Made by a program: the position numbers and the translations under genes. Positions 1 through 11,507 of a DNA stretch of 64,000 nucleotides are shown piece by piece. Source of the DNA: Okapia johnstoni. Lineage: Eukaryota > Chordata > Mammalia > Artiodactyla > Giraffidae. The DNA is taken from positions 18,374,230-18,438,229 of the forward strand of contig CM044317.1 of the NCBI GenBank assembly GCA_024291935.2. The letters are read 5' to 3'. The first letter of the stretch is position 1, and every line of letters starts with the position of its first letter. The notes below the pieces were generated by a model. The model saw only the letters and a program-made list of their open reading frames with translations. It did not search any database and was not told where the DNA came from.

Positions 1-719
1 GGAGGACACCCACAAATTTAAAGATTAGAAATCAATGTTTAAGGAAATGTGCATGGTCTATGTATATCTGATTCATTATAGGCATTTTTTCAACAGTATA
101 CACACCAATAAATTCTGGATGAAATAAATTGATCAGTGGTTATATTTTCTAATGAATCCTTTAGGATGCTTGCGAAGCAGTTTGGTAACATGTAAAGAAC
201 CCCAGTTTTTACAATTAAGAGCTCTATGCTTATTCTTAGTTATCAATATACTGTGTTTGTGACCTACTTTCTCTGAGCATCAGTGCTTGTGAAAGTTTTT
301 TATACACAGAAAAGCACTATATCAAAAAGTATTATTGTTTTTTAAAAAGTTGTTTGACATAAGAAGGTTAACTATTGATATTTAAACTTCCTTATTTAAA
401 AATTTATAACTGTGACAGAGCAAGAGTTTTTAAATTGTGATTTCATAGGCTTATGTGTAGTATAACTAAGATGATAGTGGAGATAATTGGTCTTAAACTA
501 GGTTTCACTTCTATAAAAGCTCTATTCTTAAATAAATTGTGTTTGAGAGTATTTTATTCACTGTTATCAGTGATATTTGTTTATGAATTTCTGTCTATTT
601 TTGTTCTATGTTTTCAAGCAATATTGTGTGGTACATCAGGATCATCTTCACAAGGAACTGTCCCTGTATTATTAAAAGTATTGATTTTCTTTAACCTAAA
701 TTTTGCCTAAAATCCTGTT
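1..719. other. AT-rich non-coding sequence
   Basis: Low-GC sequence with no recognisable family, exon or RNA gene. A 85-codon open frame at 453-710 is hydrophobic and compositionally what T-rich DNA yields by chance. I see nothing further that can be supported. Confidence 0.5.
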
Positions 720-2160
720 GCTTGATATTGCCACCATAGGTTTTATTCCTTTGGTAGTGTCTTGGTTTATCTTTTTCCCCGTTTATTAAGTGTAATTCTT
801 CTATATTTGAGTATGAAGTATGTTTTGTGTAAGTGGCAAATACATTTTATTTTTAATCCTATCCTAGAATGTCCGGTTTCTTAAGTTTGAGATTAATATT
901 TTCTATTTCTTGTAATCACTGATTTGGATTCATTATGACCCTCTGAGTTTATCTCTTCCATTTATCATGTTTTATTTTGTGTTTAGCTTCTCTATTTTTG
1001 TTTGAAAACTTCTTCTGAATAATTACTTAGCTTGCATAAAATTATAGACTGACTTTTTTCATTGTCTTCTGGCTTATATTTTTGCTGATGTGAATCTACA
1101 GTCCTTTTAATTGTTATTCTTTTATAGGTAATCTCTGTTTCTCCAAGTTGCTTTTAAGATTTTTCTCTTTGATATTGTATTCTGAAGTTTCATTCTGATG
1201 TGACTTGGTGCAAAAATTTTTTTTTATTCCTGCACAGAATTAACTTTATTTGCTTAAATTGTGGACTGATTTTCTGTTCCGGAAAATTCTCCACTATTGT
1301 CTTTAAATTTCTGTGTTGCCACCATTCTCTCTTAATCTTTCTGAAACTCCTATTGGAAGTATGTTGGATTTTCTCAATAATTCTCTTTATGTTTTAACTT
1401 TGTATTCATATTTTCTATTTTTTTATGGCTCTGGGTAATTTTTCCGAACTATTTTCCAGTTCATTTGTCTTCCTTTTGACTGTGTTTATGTACTGTTTTA
1501 CTCATTCCTTGAATTTTAGATTTTATTGACGGTGTCTTTTTTAATTTCTAGAAAGATATTTGATTATTTTACTAATCTGGCTTTTAAAATAGGGTCGTTA
1601 ATTTTCTTAGTGCTTTATTTCATATTCTTGTTTCTTTTTAACTATTTAACTTATTTTAGAGCTTCTTATAGTATTTTAAGATTTTAAATAGCATACTGAT
1701 TATCCTCTTATATTTGCTGACTTTCTCATAGCGAGTCATTTCCTCTTATGGTTTATAATTCCTTAGGGTTAGTTCATACTCACACTTATTTATCTAGGAA
1801 AGTCACATGTGATCTGGATTTTACTTGTATCTTTTTGTTGTTTGTCCATTTACTTCTGTGAGAAACATTAGTTTCTGTGTGCTTTTCTTTTTAAAATTGA
1901 TCTCCCAGCTTGAATGTCTTGTGCCAGTTGTGTAGTGCGCATTTAAGTCTCATGCCTAATTATGTATACAATTTTAATTTCTCTTGGGAAATTTAACTTT
2001 TCCCTATTCAGTGTTTTGAACAGACTATAGGCTTCCTTGTTACCTCTAGACACTTTTTCATGGAAAACATGACTGTGTTAGGGTCTTGGCTTTATTTAAG
2101 TGCTTTATTTCCATGTCTCATGTCCCTGAATGAAACTAGGTATTAAAAACCTAACCTTTT
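720..2160 (-). repeat. probable ancient L1-type non-coding sequence, antisense
   Basis: T-rich sequence on this strand resembles the antisense of old mammalian LINE-associated non-coding sequence. The best part is about 1150-1560, where the order of phrases (a GAAGTTTCATTCTGATGTGAC block, a GGAAAATTCTCCACTATTG block, a TTTTCCAGTTCATTTG block, then a TTTAATTTCTAGAAAGATAT block) matches a family I remember as L1M or HAL1-like. Divergence is high and I cannot fix the subfamily or the ends. An old ERVL internal region is an alternative. Confidence 0.35.
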
Positions 2161-2954
2161 GCTGTCAAGATCTATATTGGGATCCAATGGGTTCTTTCCC
2201 TCCCAGTGGCAGAGGCATCAACTCTTATATTTACTCTCTCATTTATGAACTTAGTATTTCCTTTCAGATTAGTTTATATTTAACAAATGTTATATTTACG
2301 AAGCAATTCTATATATATTTGAAGTGTATGTAGTATCTGCACCAACTGAGCCAGTCATACTTCTAAGAGACAATATGTATTAAGCTAATTTTAATTAATA
2401 TATGAATTTGGGGGAAGAAAAGATCTATTTTCAAATAGTTCAGTACCTTTATTTAGGTAATTTATCATTTTTCACCCAATTGTTCTGAAATACAGTACTT
2501 AAAATTTGTGGAATAGCTTTCATAAGAATATATACACAGTTCAATTGTAATAGAAAAATTTCAATCTGGATAGAATATGTTGTAAACTTGCCTTAAAACT
2601 ATATACTTTGGCACTGAATGTAAGAGAAAGTGATCATTGTGCTGTGCTTTACAGACCTTATTTCACTGGCCCTTTCTGGGAGCCTGACACCGCTACTTGC
2701 TCCTTTTTCTTTTTTGTATTCTGGCAAAGATAATGTTTCTTGGTCTCAATCTGCTGCTTCTGACACACCTGTCTCTTGCCCCCCCGCCCACACTGGAATT
2801 TTGTCCGCCTTTCTGTCCTGATTGCCTGCCTCTACCTACTTCCCACCCCACATCCACCCTGTTACATGGAGCTGCTCCTCTAGGAGTCAGCAAGCATAGC
2901 ACAGATGTTTTATTCTTGAATGGATGAAGAGGTGGACTTGAGCTTCTGAGGCTC
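2161..2954. other. unique sequence, no gene seen
   Basis: No recognisable repeat. A C- and T-rich stretch at 2760-2870 contains a run of seven C followed by GCCC. Short overlapping open frames on both strands here (63-76 codons) have no recognised homology and no splice or start context. Confidence 0.5.
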
Positions 2955-3600
2955 CCCTAAAATATGTGAAGTCTTAGCCTGCAGTGAATGTGACTTGATT
3001 TGGAAATAGGTTCTTTGTAGATGTAATCAAGTTAAGATGAGGTCATTAGTGTTAGCCTCTCAGTCATGTCCAACTCTTTGCAACCCCATGGACTGTAGCC
3101 TGCCAGGCTCCTCTGTCCATGGAGTCCTCCAGGCAAGAATACTGGAGTGAGTAGCCATTCCCTTCTCCAGGGGATCTTCCTGACCCAAGGATTGAACCTG
3201 GGTCTCCTATGTTGCAGGCAGGCTCTTTACCATCTGAGCCACCAGGGAAGCCCCAGCCACCAGGCCTTAGGGTGAGCCCCAATTCAAAATGATTGCTGTC
3301 TTTATAAAAAGAGAAAAATGCCAAGTGATGGCAGAAACACACAGGGAGAATACCACGTGATGATAGAGGTAGAGACTGGATTGAGGCAACTATAGGAGAG
3401 TGATGCTAAAGATTAATGGCTTCTCCCAGAATTTGGAAGAAGCAAAAAATGATTTTCGCCTATAAATTTCAGACAGAGCAGGTCCTGCTGACGACTCAGT
3501 TCAGACTTCTGGCCTCCAGACTGTGAGTCAATACTTTTCTGTTGTTTTAAGCTGCCCACTCTGTGTTACTTTGTTTTAGCAGCCCAAGGAAAGATGTAGG
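2955..3600 (+). repeat. MLT1-like MaLR LTR, split by a SINE
   Basis: The left part (2955-3051) has the MaLR phrase for GTGACTTGATTTGGAAATAGG, then GATGTAATCAAGTTAAGATG and GAGGTCATTAG. The right part (3255-3600) resumes at TTAGGGTGAGCCC and ends with the typical TTCTGGCCTCCAGACTGTGAG and CTGTTGTTTTAAGCTGCCCA blocks. Together they form one old non-autonomous LTR of the ERVL-MaLR type, interrupted by a Bov-tA. No internal retroviral region is attached. The exact subfamily (MLT1B/C/D) is not resolved. Confidence 0.75.
3052..3254 (-). repeat. Bov-tA SINE
   Basis: Read on the minus strand, it has a tRNA-derived head (GGCTTCCCTGGTGGCTCAGATGG-like), a B-box-like GGTTCAATCC, then a Bov-A body with GGAGAAGGGAATGGC and GCCTGGAGGACTCCATGG-like blocks, ending in TGACTGAG-like sequence. 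It interrupts a MaLR LTR, so it is younger than that element. The 92-codon minus open frame across it is a SINE translation. Confidence 0.9.
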
Positions 3601-4861
3601 TTTGTTTAGGGCGAGCCTTACTGTTCTGCATTAATGAGATGGAATCTCCTAAACCTTTGAACCTGCTGAAGATCACAAATCTTATTATCAGACTTGAAAA
3701 CCTTTTAAGATGAATAATTACCTGCTTCCATTTTGTTCTGTTTTTCCCTCATAACTGGACATTTTTTCTTATGCTGCAGGGGAGACTCTTTTCATTCTGG
3801 GAGACAAGATTACCTCTCAGTATTTGCTCAGTCTGGGTCACTACTAAGGCGTCACTTTGGACTGCTGCCCCATCTTGCCCACTGTGGCACCTCTGGACTC
3901 TCTATCTCTGGAGTTCATCAGGAAATAAAATGTTGACCTGGTCAAAAAAGATGAAACAGGTTATTCTTTCGTTCCTATCAGATTTTGCTTTACAGTGTTT
4001 TCACCTGGCCTCTCCTCTCTGTTTATGCTATATCCAAGAAGAGTCAAACAAGAGTAACCATTTACTTTTTCTTTGGAGTCCATCACCTCTATGCTTTAAA
4101 GAAAGTGGGAAAATCTAAGCTGACCCATCTGAAACTCTTTCTGTAGATAACACCCGTGGAACAGCATCTCACTGCCTTCTGATGGAAGTGAACCTTTATG
4201 GATTGCTTTGGAGTGGGAGAAAAGAAGAATCCATCCTGCTCTTTCTATAAAGGTCAGACTGACTGACTACCGCAAATGATCACACTTATTTTACTTAGTC
4301 ATTTTTTCCAAGCGAGGATGAATATATTTCTGGTTTCTTTTTTTCCTCCAGTGACCTTCAGCCATCCACTTAGCACCTTTTCTTCTTAGTGCGTTTTCTC
4401 CTTGCTGCCGCACCCACCTACTTACTTCCCATCAATTTCCAAAGGAAAGCTTTGCACAGAGGATGTGCTGATTAATAATAGTATTAAGTTGGAAAGATAT
4501 GGAAGGAAATGAAAGTTCTTTGTCATATATGAGTATTTTGGGAGTTGGAGTGCCAGGAGAGAATAGGTACCCCTGTATCTCAATGCATGTACCCTCTTTG
4601 TCTTTCCTTCAATCTTCTCCACTAAGTGCCTTGGCATGGGTTTGTGGCCTCAGGATGAAGAAGCTACAGCTTCTCACATCTTCTTCTGGAATAACCTGTA
4701 CCCATTATCATCTTTGAGAAGTCTGTATTCCCTTTTATTCTGTGTGCAAGGTCCTAAAGGATGAATGAATATATAGGGTCCCATTCCTTCACATTGGTTG
4801 AAATCCTGACTAATATCTATAATCAAATTGTTTAACTTCTTTGATTTCTAATAAATTTCTT
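3601..4861. other. unique sequence, no gene seen
   Basis: About 1.26 kb without a recognised repeat. Open frames of 67-115 codons occur (for example 3771-4118 plus) but show no known domain. Composition is moderate AT with a few pyrimidine runs. Nothing supports an exon. Confidence 0.5.
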
Positions 4862-4960
4862 TTTTTAAATTAAAGTACAGTTCATTTACAACTTTGTGTT
4901 AGTTTCAGGTGTACAGCACAGTGATTCAGATTTTATATGTATGTGTATTTATATACTGGG

Positions 4961-5180
4961 AGCTTCCCAGGTGGCTCAGTGGTAAAGAATTGCCTGCCAA
5001 TGCAGGATACGCAAGAGACGTAGGTTCCATCCCTGGGTCAGGAAGATCTCCTGGAGGAGGAAATGGCAACCCACTCCAGTGTTCTTGCCTGGAGAATCCC
5101 AAGGACAGAGAAGCCTGGTGGGCTATAGTCCATATGGTCACAAAGAGTTGGACATGACAGAGCGACTGAGCACATGCATA
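4961..5180 (+). repeat. Bov-tA SINE
   Basis: It begins AGCTTCCCAGGTGGCTCAGTGG, contains AATGCAGGATACGCAAGAG and a degraded B box, then a Bov-A body with CCACTCCAGTGTTCTTGCC and a GGACATGACAGAGCGACTGAG end. Inserted in the antisense L1. Confidence 0.9.
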
Positions 5181-5315
5181 CACATTCATATTACATGTAT
5201 ACATTCTTTTTCAGATTCTCATCCATTATAGGCTATTACAAGATATTGAAAATAGTTTCCTGTGCTATATAGCTGTAGAGTAGGTCCTCATATTTATTTA
5301 TATCATACATAGTAG

Positions 5316-5526
5316 TGCTCCTGTTCAGTCACCCAGTCGTGTCTGACTCTGCAATCCCAGAGACTGTAGCCCACCAGGCTGCTTTGTCCATGGGATTTTT
5401 CAGGCAAGAATACTAGAGAAGGTTGCCATTTCCTCCTCCAGGGGATCTTCCCAACCAAGGGTTTGAACCTACATCTCCTGTGTCTCCTGCATTGTACGCG
5501 AATTCTTTACCACTGAGCCACTGGGG
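5316..5526 (-). repeat. Bov-tA SINE
   Basis: Reverse-complement Bov-tA, reading from CAGTCACCCAGTCGTGTCTG through CAAGAATACTAGAGAAGGTTG to TACCACTGAGCCACTGGGG. Second SINE inside the same antisense L1, in the opposite orientation to the first; the pair could form an inverted repeat about 130 bp apart. Confidence 0.9.
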
Positions 5527-5957
5527 TATATTCCAAATTCCTAATTTATCCCTCCCTCCCCCACTTTCTCCTTTGGTAAACACAAATTTGTTTTCTAAGT
5601 CTGTTAATCTATTTCTGTTTTGTAAATAGGTTTATTTGATTTTTTTTTAGGTTCCACATATAAGTGATATCATTTGATACCTGTCTTTGTCTGACTTAGT
5701 ATGCTCTCTAGGTCCTCCCATGTTGTTGCATACATTCTTTTTTATGGCTGAATAATATTGCATTGTGTATATGCACCACATCTTCTTTATCCATTCATCT
5801 GTCATTGAACCATTAGGTTTCTTCCATATCTTAGCTATTGTAAATGGTGCTGCAATGAACATTGGGTTGCTTGTATCTTTTCAAATTAGAATTTTCATCT
5901 TTTCTGGATATATGTTCAGGAGTGGGGTCTCTGGATCATATGGTAACCCATTTGTTA

Positions 5958-6995
5958 TCTGTAAAGAGATGGGAATACCAGACCACTTGACCTGCCTCTT
6001 GAGAAACCTGCATGCAGGTCAGGAAGCAACAGTTAGAACTGGACATAGAACAACAGACTGGTTCCAAATAGGAAAAGGAGTAATGTCAAGGCTGTATATT
6101 GTCACCCTACTTATTTAACTTATATGCAGGGTACACCATGAGAAATGCTGGGCTGGAGGAAGCACAAGCTGGAATCAAGAATGCCAGGAGAAATATCAAT
6201 AACCTCAGATATGCAGATGGCACCACCCTTATGGCAGAAAGTGAGGAACAACTAAAGAGCCTATTGATGAAAGTGAAAGAGGAGAGTGAAAAAGTTGGCT
6301 TACAGCTCAACATTCAGAAAACTAAGATCGTGGCATCTGGTCCCATCACTTCATGGCAAATAGATGGGGAAACAGTGGAAACAGTGGCTGACTTTATTTG
6401 TTTTGGGCTCCAAAATCACTGCTGATGGTGACTGCAGCCATGAAATTAAAAGACGCTTACTGTTTGAAAGGAAAGTTATGACCAACCTAGACAGCATATT
6501 AAAAATCAAAGACATTCTTTTGTCAACAAAGGTCCATCTAGTCAAGGCTATGGTTTTTCCTGTGGTCATGTATGGATGTGAGAGTTGGAGTATAAAGAAA
6601 GCTGAGCGCTGAAGAATTGATGCTTTTGAAATGTGGTGTTGGAGAAGGCTCTTGAGAGTCCCTTGGACTGCAAGGAGATCCAACCAGTCCATCCTAAAGG
6701 AGATCAGTCCTGGGTGTTCATCGGAAGAACTGATGTTGAAGCTGAAACTCCAATCCTTTGGCCACCTGATGCGAAGAGCTGACTCATTGGAAAAGCCCCT
6801 GATGCTGGAAAAGATTGAGGGCAGGAGGAGAAGGGGACGACAGAGGATGAGATGGTTGGATGGCATCACCGACTCAATGGACATGGGTTTGGGTGGACTC
6901 TGGGAGTTGGTGATGGACAGGGAGGCCTGGCATGCTGCGGTTCATGGGGTTGCAAAGAGTCAGACATGACTGAGTGACTGAACTGAGCTGAACTG
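5958..6995 (+). pseudogene. BovB LINE, 5'-truncated, with broken reverse transcriptase C-terminal half
   Basis: This is a 1-kb 3' portion of a BovB (RTE clade) retrotransposon. RTE elements encode an endonuclease plus reverse transcriptase; only the second half of the RT and the 3' end remain. Recognisable pieces in order are GIPDHLTCLLRNL (about 5971-6010), GLEEAQAGI, NNLRYADGTTLMAESEEQ (about 6198-6250), [16 protein letters not shown], the MYGCESW motif, [20 protein letters not shown], and the C-terminal [12 protein letters not shown] before the stop at 6967-6969. It is non-functional: a frameshift lies near 6080, another near 6410, an in-frame TGA is at 6610-6612, and the catalytic YADD is YADG (codon 6219-6221). 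The 3' end at about 6990 is the usual GAACTGAACTGA-like tail. Confidence 0.9.
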
Positions 6996-8511
6996 AAAGT
7001 AGTACTAAAAATACCTTCCTTGATGAATTGGTGTAGGACTAAATGACAGTGTTCATGGCCTCGAACAACACTCATTAAAACATAATATTTTGTCACTGAT
7101 ATTGTTGATAACATTTGACTCCATGCTCATTTCCAGTTGGCTGTCAATATTATGCTTTTAAACAGATTCTTGTGTAATTCCACCAGGAGAGAGAAAGCCT
7201 GTCTACATATGAACCATTGTGTTAATGCTTTCTGAGATTTCTTAGATACCGCTCACCTTTAAGAGATGGTATTGAAGGAGTAGAAGGCACCTGGGTTCTT
7301 TTGTCTCTTATTTGGAAGCCCTAGTTGAAGTGGGAGTGAGAAGACCTCCTTGGCAGACAAAAAAGAAAATAGGCTAGACTTGGGCCTGGGATGAAGGGCA
7401 ATGGTGCTGTACCATGAGAAGGCCTTGCTGAGGAACATTGTGAAGGCACAGCACAAGAAAATGGGTAGTAATGCTTTGACGTAGATGCCCAATTGCTTAG
7501 ATGCTTATTTATGCATCTTTCTCCTAACACTTCTGTGAAGTAGATATTATACTACTTTTGCAGATGGTTACCTATGGTGCTAAGCTTCTTCTCTCCATGG
7601 TCAGGTAGTGGAAAGGCAGAGATAATGCCTAAGGGATTTCTTCCATCTTTCTCCATAAGGGCTAAATAAATGACTCTTTGTATGTAGCTCCAAAATGAAT
7701 TTAAAATTACATATAAGTGAATAAACTTTTTATTTATACTGAAGTGGGAGAAATTTCTGTCCCTTTAAATTGAAAATATAAAAAGTGACAAAGAGTTGTA
7801 GAATAAGTTTTATAGGTTATTTGTTAAACATGCATTTATATGGTGTTTCCTCATTTTGGTGAGGAAAATGCCAATTAAATATATTAGTTTAGATGACCCA
7901 TGGTTTATCATCTGACAATCTTTTTTTCTTTTCTTCATTTCCTTTTCTACATCTGTTAGCAGGTTTTTGTAGTCCATGACTTTCTCCCACCCCTTTAATA
8001 ATACTGTTTTGAAATAAATAGCAAGAGAAAGCAAGTAGGAATTTCATCTTCAGATGTTATTTTCTTTCTGCCTCTCTTTAATCAGTGGTTTGCTGCTTTG
8101 TTAACTTCATCTTGTCATGGGGTAAAAGTGAAATAAGTCTTTATAAAAGATATCATCGATTTTACTAACTTTAAAAATGAACATGAAAAATTATGTAACC
8201 CTTAAATGTCTTGGGCTTGAATAAATGCCAGGGGAAATTCATAAGGAACAAAGGATATATTTAATCCCTTACTCTTACTGTCTTTCTCTAGAGCACTGCG
8301 GTCAAAGGAGCATGCAGCTGGAGACAGGATAATTGCCCCGAATTCCAGAGTCAGCCTTTGCCAGCAGTGGGAAACAGGGAGTCATTTAACTTATTGAAAA
8401 AATTTAACTTATTGAAATTTCAGTTTCTTGCCCAATATATGGTAGAAGTTGTAACTTCTATCTAATTGGTTTATAATGAGGAACAAATGAGATAATTGGT
8501 ATAGTGCATGC
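6996..8511. other. unique sequence, no gene seen
   Basis: About 1.5 kb with no recognised repeat. It includes a pair of 16-bp direct repeats at 8384-8399 and 8402-8417. Minus-strand open frames of 68-82 codons at 7259-7530 and 7810-8034 have no recognised homology. Confidence 0.5.
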
Positions 8512-8722
8512 ACGCTAGTCACTTTAGTCGTATCTGACTCTGTGACCCTGTGGACTGTAGCCTGCCAGGCTCCTCTGTCCATAGGATTCTCCAGGCAAAA
8601 ATACTGGAGTGGGTTTCCATGCCCTCCTCCAGGGGCTCTTCTCCACCCAGGGATCGAACCCACGTCTCTTGTGTCTCCTGCATTGGCAGGCAGATTCTTT
8701 ACCTCTGTACCACCTGGGAAGC
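8512..8722 (-). repeat. Bov-tA SINE
   Basis: Reverse-complement Bov-tA from the TGACTCTGTGACCCTGTGGAC block through CCAGGGGCTCTTCTCCACC to GTACCACCTGGGAAGC. Its antisense reading forms part of the spurious 312-codon minus frame that runs 8409-9347. Confidence 0.9.
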
Positions 8723-8796
8723 AGGAGTAAAGCATACTGACTTTCATAATGAGGTTGGGTCTCCTCCAATCAGTTGAAGGCTTTAGTAGAAAAAGA

Positions 8797-9682
8797 CTAA
8801 CGTCATAGAAGAAGAGGGAATTCTGCCAGCAGATTGCCTTCAGATTGGAACTGCTACTCTTCTGTGGGTTCCAGGCTGTTGGCCGACCCTGCAGATTTTG
8901 GACTTGCCAGCCTCCAAAATACCATAAACCAATTCCTATTTCTCTTTCTCTATGTTGTTGTTGTTGTTCAGTCACCCGTCTTGTCTGACTCTTTGCAACC
9001 CCATGGACTGCAGCATGCCAAGCCTCCCTGTCCCTTACCATCTCCCAGAGTTTGCCCAAGTTCATGTTCATTGCATTGTTGATGCCACCCAGCCAACTCA
9101 GCCTCTGACACCCTCTTCTCCTTCTGCCCTCAATTTTTCCCGGCATCAGGAACTTTTCCAATGAGTCATCTGTATGTATCAGATGACCAAAATACTGGAG
9201 CTTCAACTTCAGCATCAGTCCTTCCAGGGAATATTCAGAGTTGATCTCCTTAAGATAGACTGGTTGTATCTCCTTGCTGTTCAAGGGACTTTCAGGAGTT
9301 TCTCCAGCACCACAGTTTGAAGGCTTCAATTCTTTGGTGTTCTGCATTCTTTACGGTCCAGCTCTCACAACCCTTTGTGACTATTGGGAAGACCATAGCC
9401 TTGACTATACAGACTTTTGTCGGCAGAGCAATGTCTCTGCTTTTCAACACACTGTCTATGTTTTTCATTGCTTTCCTGACAAGAAGCAATCATCTTCTGA
9501 TTTCATGGCTGCAGTCACCTTCTGTGGTGATTTTGGAGTCCAAGAAGAAGAAAATCTGTCACTACTTCCACCTTTTCCCCTTCTATTTACCACACAGTAA
9601 TGGGGCCAGATGCCATGATCTTAGATTTTTTTAATACCCACTATTCATTCTGTTTTTCTGGAACCCTGACTGATACACACAC
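8797..9682 (+). repeat. ancient LTR-like repeat split by a BovB
   Basis: The left part (8797-8950) has GGAATTCTGCCAGCAGATTGCC and GCAGATTTTGGACTTGCCAG, and the right part (about 9640-9682) has TTCTGTTTTTCTGGAACCC and TGACTGATACA. I recall these as the two halves of one old mammalian interspersed repeat, probably LTR-derived, but I cannot name the family. The BovB at 8957-9634 sits between them. Confidence 0.45.
8957..9634 (-). pseudogene. older BovB LINE fragment, antisense
   Basis: Reads as reverse-complement BovB 3' region with more substitutions than the other copies. Minus-strand pieces include the GCESWTVKNAEHQRIEAFKLW region (about 9292-9380), KLQYFGHL and [16 protein letters not shown] at its end (about 9000). 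The 3' end at 8957 has a TTG repeat instead of the usual CAGTTCAGTT repeat, which the short copies at 39936 and 45119 share, suggesting a distinct, older BovB subfamily. It covers only the RT C-terminal portion and is broken by stops and frameshifts. Confidence 0.85.
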
Positions 9683-9956
9683 TATTATAGAAAACAAAAT
9701 ATCTTTGAAAGCATCTCTTTTTTTCCTTAAGGACATCTAATTTTTCTCCATTTCTTACTTTCTTTTTCTGAAAAATGTATAACTCCTTAATAGAGAGGTC
9801 AACTTCTTTTTGAAGGGGGGTCAGCTTTATTGACTTGCATACAATAAAATTTGCCAATTGTGTCTAATCTGATGAGTTTTGACAGTTTTATACAGTTGTA
9901 CAATCCACCAACTTCATTTATACAGAGTATTTCTATCACACCAAAATTTCCAGCTG

Positions 9957-9982
9957 TTTTTTTTTTTTTTTTTTTTTTTTTT
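9957..9982. repeat. poly-T tract
   Basis: An uninterrupted T run of more than 20 bases inside the antisense L1 3' UTR region. It is best read as a length-variable homopolymer within the old element; it is not a terminator. Confidence 0.8.
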
Positions 9983-10723
9983 GCAGGAAGCTGTCCCTTC
10001 CTCAACCTTCTGGCTCCAGGCAAACAATTGATTTTCTTAGCATCATTACAATTTTGCTTCTTCTAGAATCTATTAAAAAGAATTTATAGAGTGCACAACC
10101 TTTGTATTTCTTAATGTCATACTTTTGAGAATCATCCACATTGTTGAGTGCATCTATATCTTGTTCCTTTTTTATTGATGAGTGGTGTTCTACTCTAGGA
10201 GAAAAATCACATTTTGTTTACCCTTGTATCAGTTGATGGATATTTAGATTATTTCCATTTTGAGCTATTATAAGATAAGTTGCTATGAACATTTGCATAT
10301 ACATCTTTGTGTGGACATATGCTTTCTTCCCTTTGGGTAAATATACAAAAAAGAAATTGCGGGGTTGTAGAGTAGTGTATATTTATCTTTATAAGAGTAT
10401 AAGAGGTGGCCAAACTGTTTTCTAAAGTATGTTCCCATGTATCATGTATGAGGGCTCAAGTTGCCTCACATTCTTTCAACACTTGGTTATATTAGCAGTT
10501 CTGGAGAGTGTGTAGTATCTCATTGTGGCTTTAATTTGCATTTGCTAATGGTTAATCATGTTGAACATCTTTTTTTTGTGTTTATTTACCATCGGTATAT
10601 CTTGGTTAAGCTCTCTATTCAAATCTTTTATTCATTTTAAAAATAGCTTTGTTTTCCTTATTAAGTTGTAAGAATTCTTTATATATTATGGACACAAGTC
10701 TTTTAATAGATCTATGTTTTACA

Positions 10724-10893
10724 AGGGCACTCACTCCCCAGGTAGCTCAGATGGTAAAGAATCTTCCTGTAATGCAGGAGGCCCAGGTTTGATCCCTGGG
10801 TCTGGAAGATTCCCTGGAGAAGGCAATCCGCTCCAATATTCTTGCCTGGAGAATTTTGTGGACAGAGGAGCCTGGCAGATTATAGTCTGTGGG
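10724..10893 (+). repeat. Bov-tA SINE, 3'-shortened, with 11-bp TSD
   Basis: Contains TAGCTCAGATGGTAAAGAAT and GGTTTGATCCCTGGG (A- and B-box-like) and a partial Bov-A body. It is bounded by perfect TATGTTTTACA direct repeats at 10713-10723 and 10894-10904. It stops at CTGTGGGTA, without the usual GACTGAGCGACT end. Confidence 0.9.
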
Positions 10894-11507
10894 TATGTTT
10901 TACAGATATTCTAGACTGTGGATTGCCTTTTAATTTTCTTAAAAACATCTTTGAAAAGCAATTTTTTGCAAATGAAGTCAGTTTATCATTTTGAGCTTTT
11001 TTTTAGTATCCTATTTAAGAAATTTGGCTTTATTCAAGGTCACAAAGATTTTCTTCTCTATTTCCCCCCAGAAGTTTTTAGTGTCAACTCACAATTTGTA
11101 AGCCTATAATGTATTTTTAGTTATATTTTATATATGGTATGGTGTAAAAATAGAGTACATTTATTTTGTCCTCTGATATTCAATTGTTTAAGTACCATTT
11201 GTTGAAATCAATTAACCATATAAGTGTGAGTTTGCATCTAAATTCTTTATTTGCTTCCATTGACCTGTGTGTTTATTTTTACACCATATCGTGCTATTTT
11301 GGTTGCTAAAGCAGTAAAGCAAGTCATGAAATCAGTGGAGGATGTCCTTCAACTTTGTTATCTTTTCCCAAATTGTTTTGTCTAGTCTACATCAGTTTTA
11401 TGATCAGATTATCAGTTCCCAAAAAAGACTGATGAGCATTTGATTGGATTGCACTGAATCTATATTAGTTGAGGGAAATTATATTTAAAATGTTGTCTTC
11501 TCTCTAC

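Larger units (their letters stand above)
4862..5957 (-). repeat. L1 3' region, antisense, split by two Bov-tA
   Basis: The plus strand reads as the antisense of an artiodactyl/mammalian L1 3' end: GTGTTAGTTTCAGGTGTACAGC (4898-4919), TTTTTCAGATTCTCATCC, then GATTTTTTTTTAGGTTCCACATATAAGTGATATCA and the ORF2 C-terminal antisense with CATCTTCTTTATCCATTCATCTG and ATTGTAAATGGTGCTGCAATG. It ends abruptly where a plus BovB begins, and does not resume beyond that BovB. Two Bov-tA copies lie inside it. Confidence 0.85.
9815..11507 (-). repeat. L1M-type 3' half, antisense
   Basis: The plus strand follows the antisense of an old L1 3' UTR and ORF2 C-terminus in order: GTTTTGACAGTTTTATACAG, TTTCTTAATGTCATAC, CTTTGTGTGGACATATGCTTTC, GCATTTGCTAATGGTTAATC, GAGTTGT-like AAGTTGTAAGAATTCTTTATAT, CAAGGTCACAAAGATTTTCT, ACCATTTGTTGAAATCAATT and GATTGGATTGCACTGAATCTAT. 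A poly-T run of more than 20 (about 9958-9982) lies inside it. A Bov-tA splits it at 10724-10893. Confidence 0.8.

Noticed and set aside
2760..2870. C-rich patch as CpG island or promoter
   Set aside because: Few CpGs, short, and no core promoter motif pattern.
6351..6884. 177-codon minus-strand open frame
   Set aside because: Antisense of the plus BovB at 5958-6995.
8409..9347. 312-codon minus-strand open frame, the longest in the window
   Set aside because: It reads through an older BovB 3' end ([16 protein letters not shown]), the unique/LTR sequence, and a Bov-tA translated in frame (NPLQYFCLENPMDRGAW). Chance fusion of repeats, no gene.
9957..9982. Poly-T as a transcription terminator
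   Set aside because: It sits inside an antisense L1 3' UTR with no upstream Pol III gene; a homopolymer expansion is enough to explain it.
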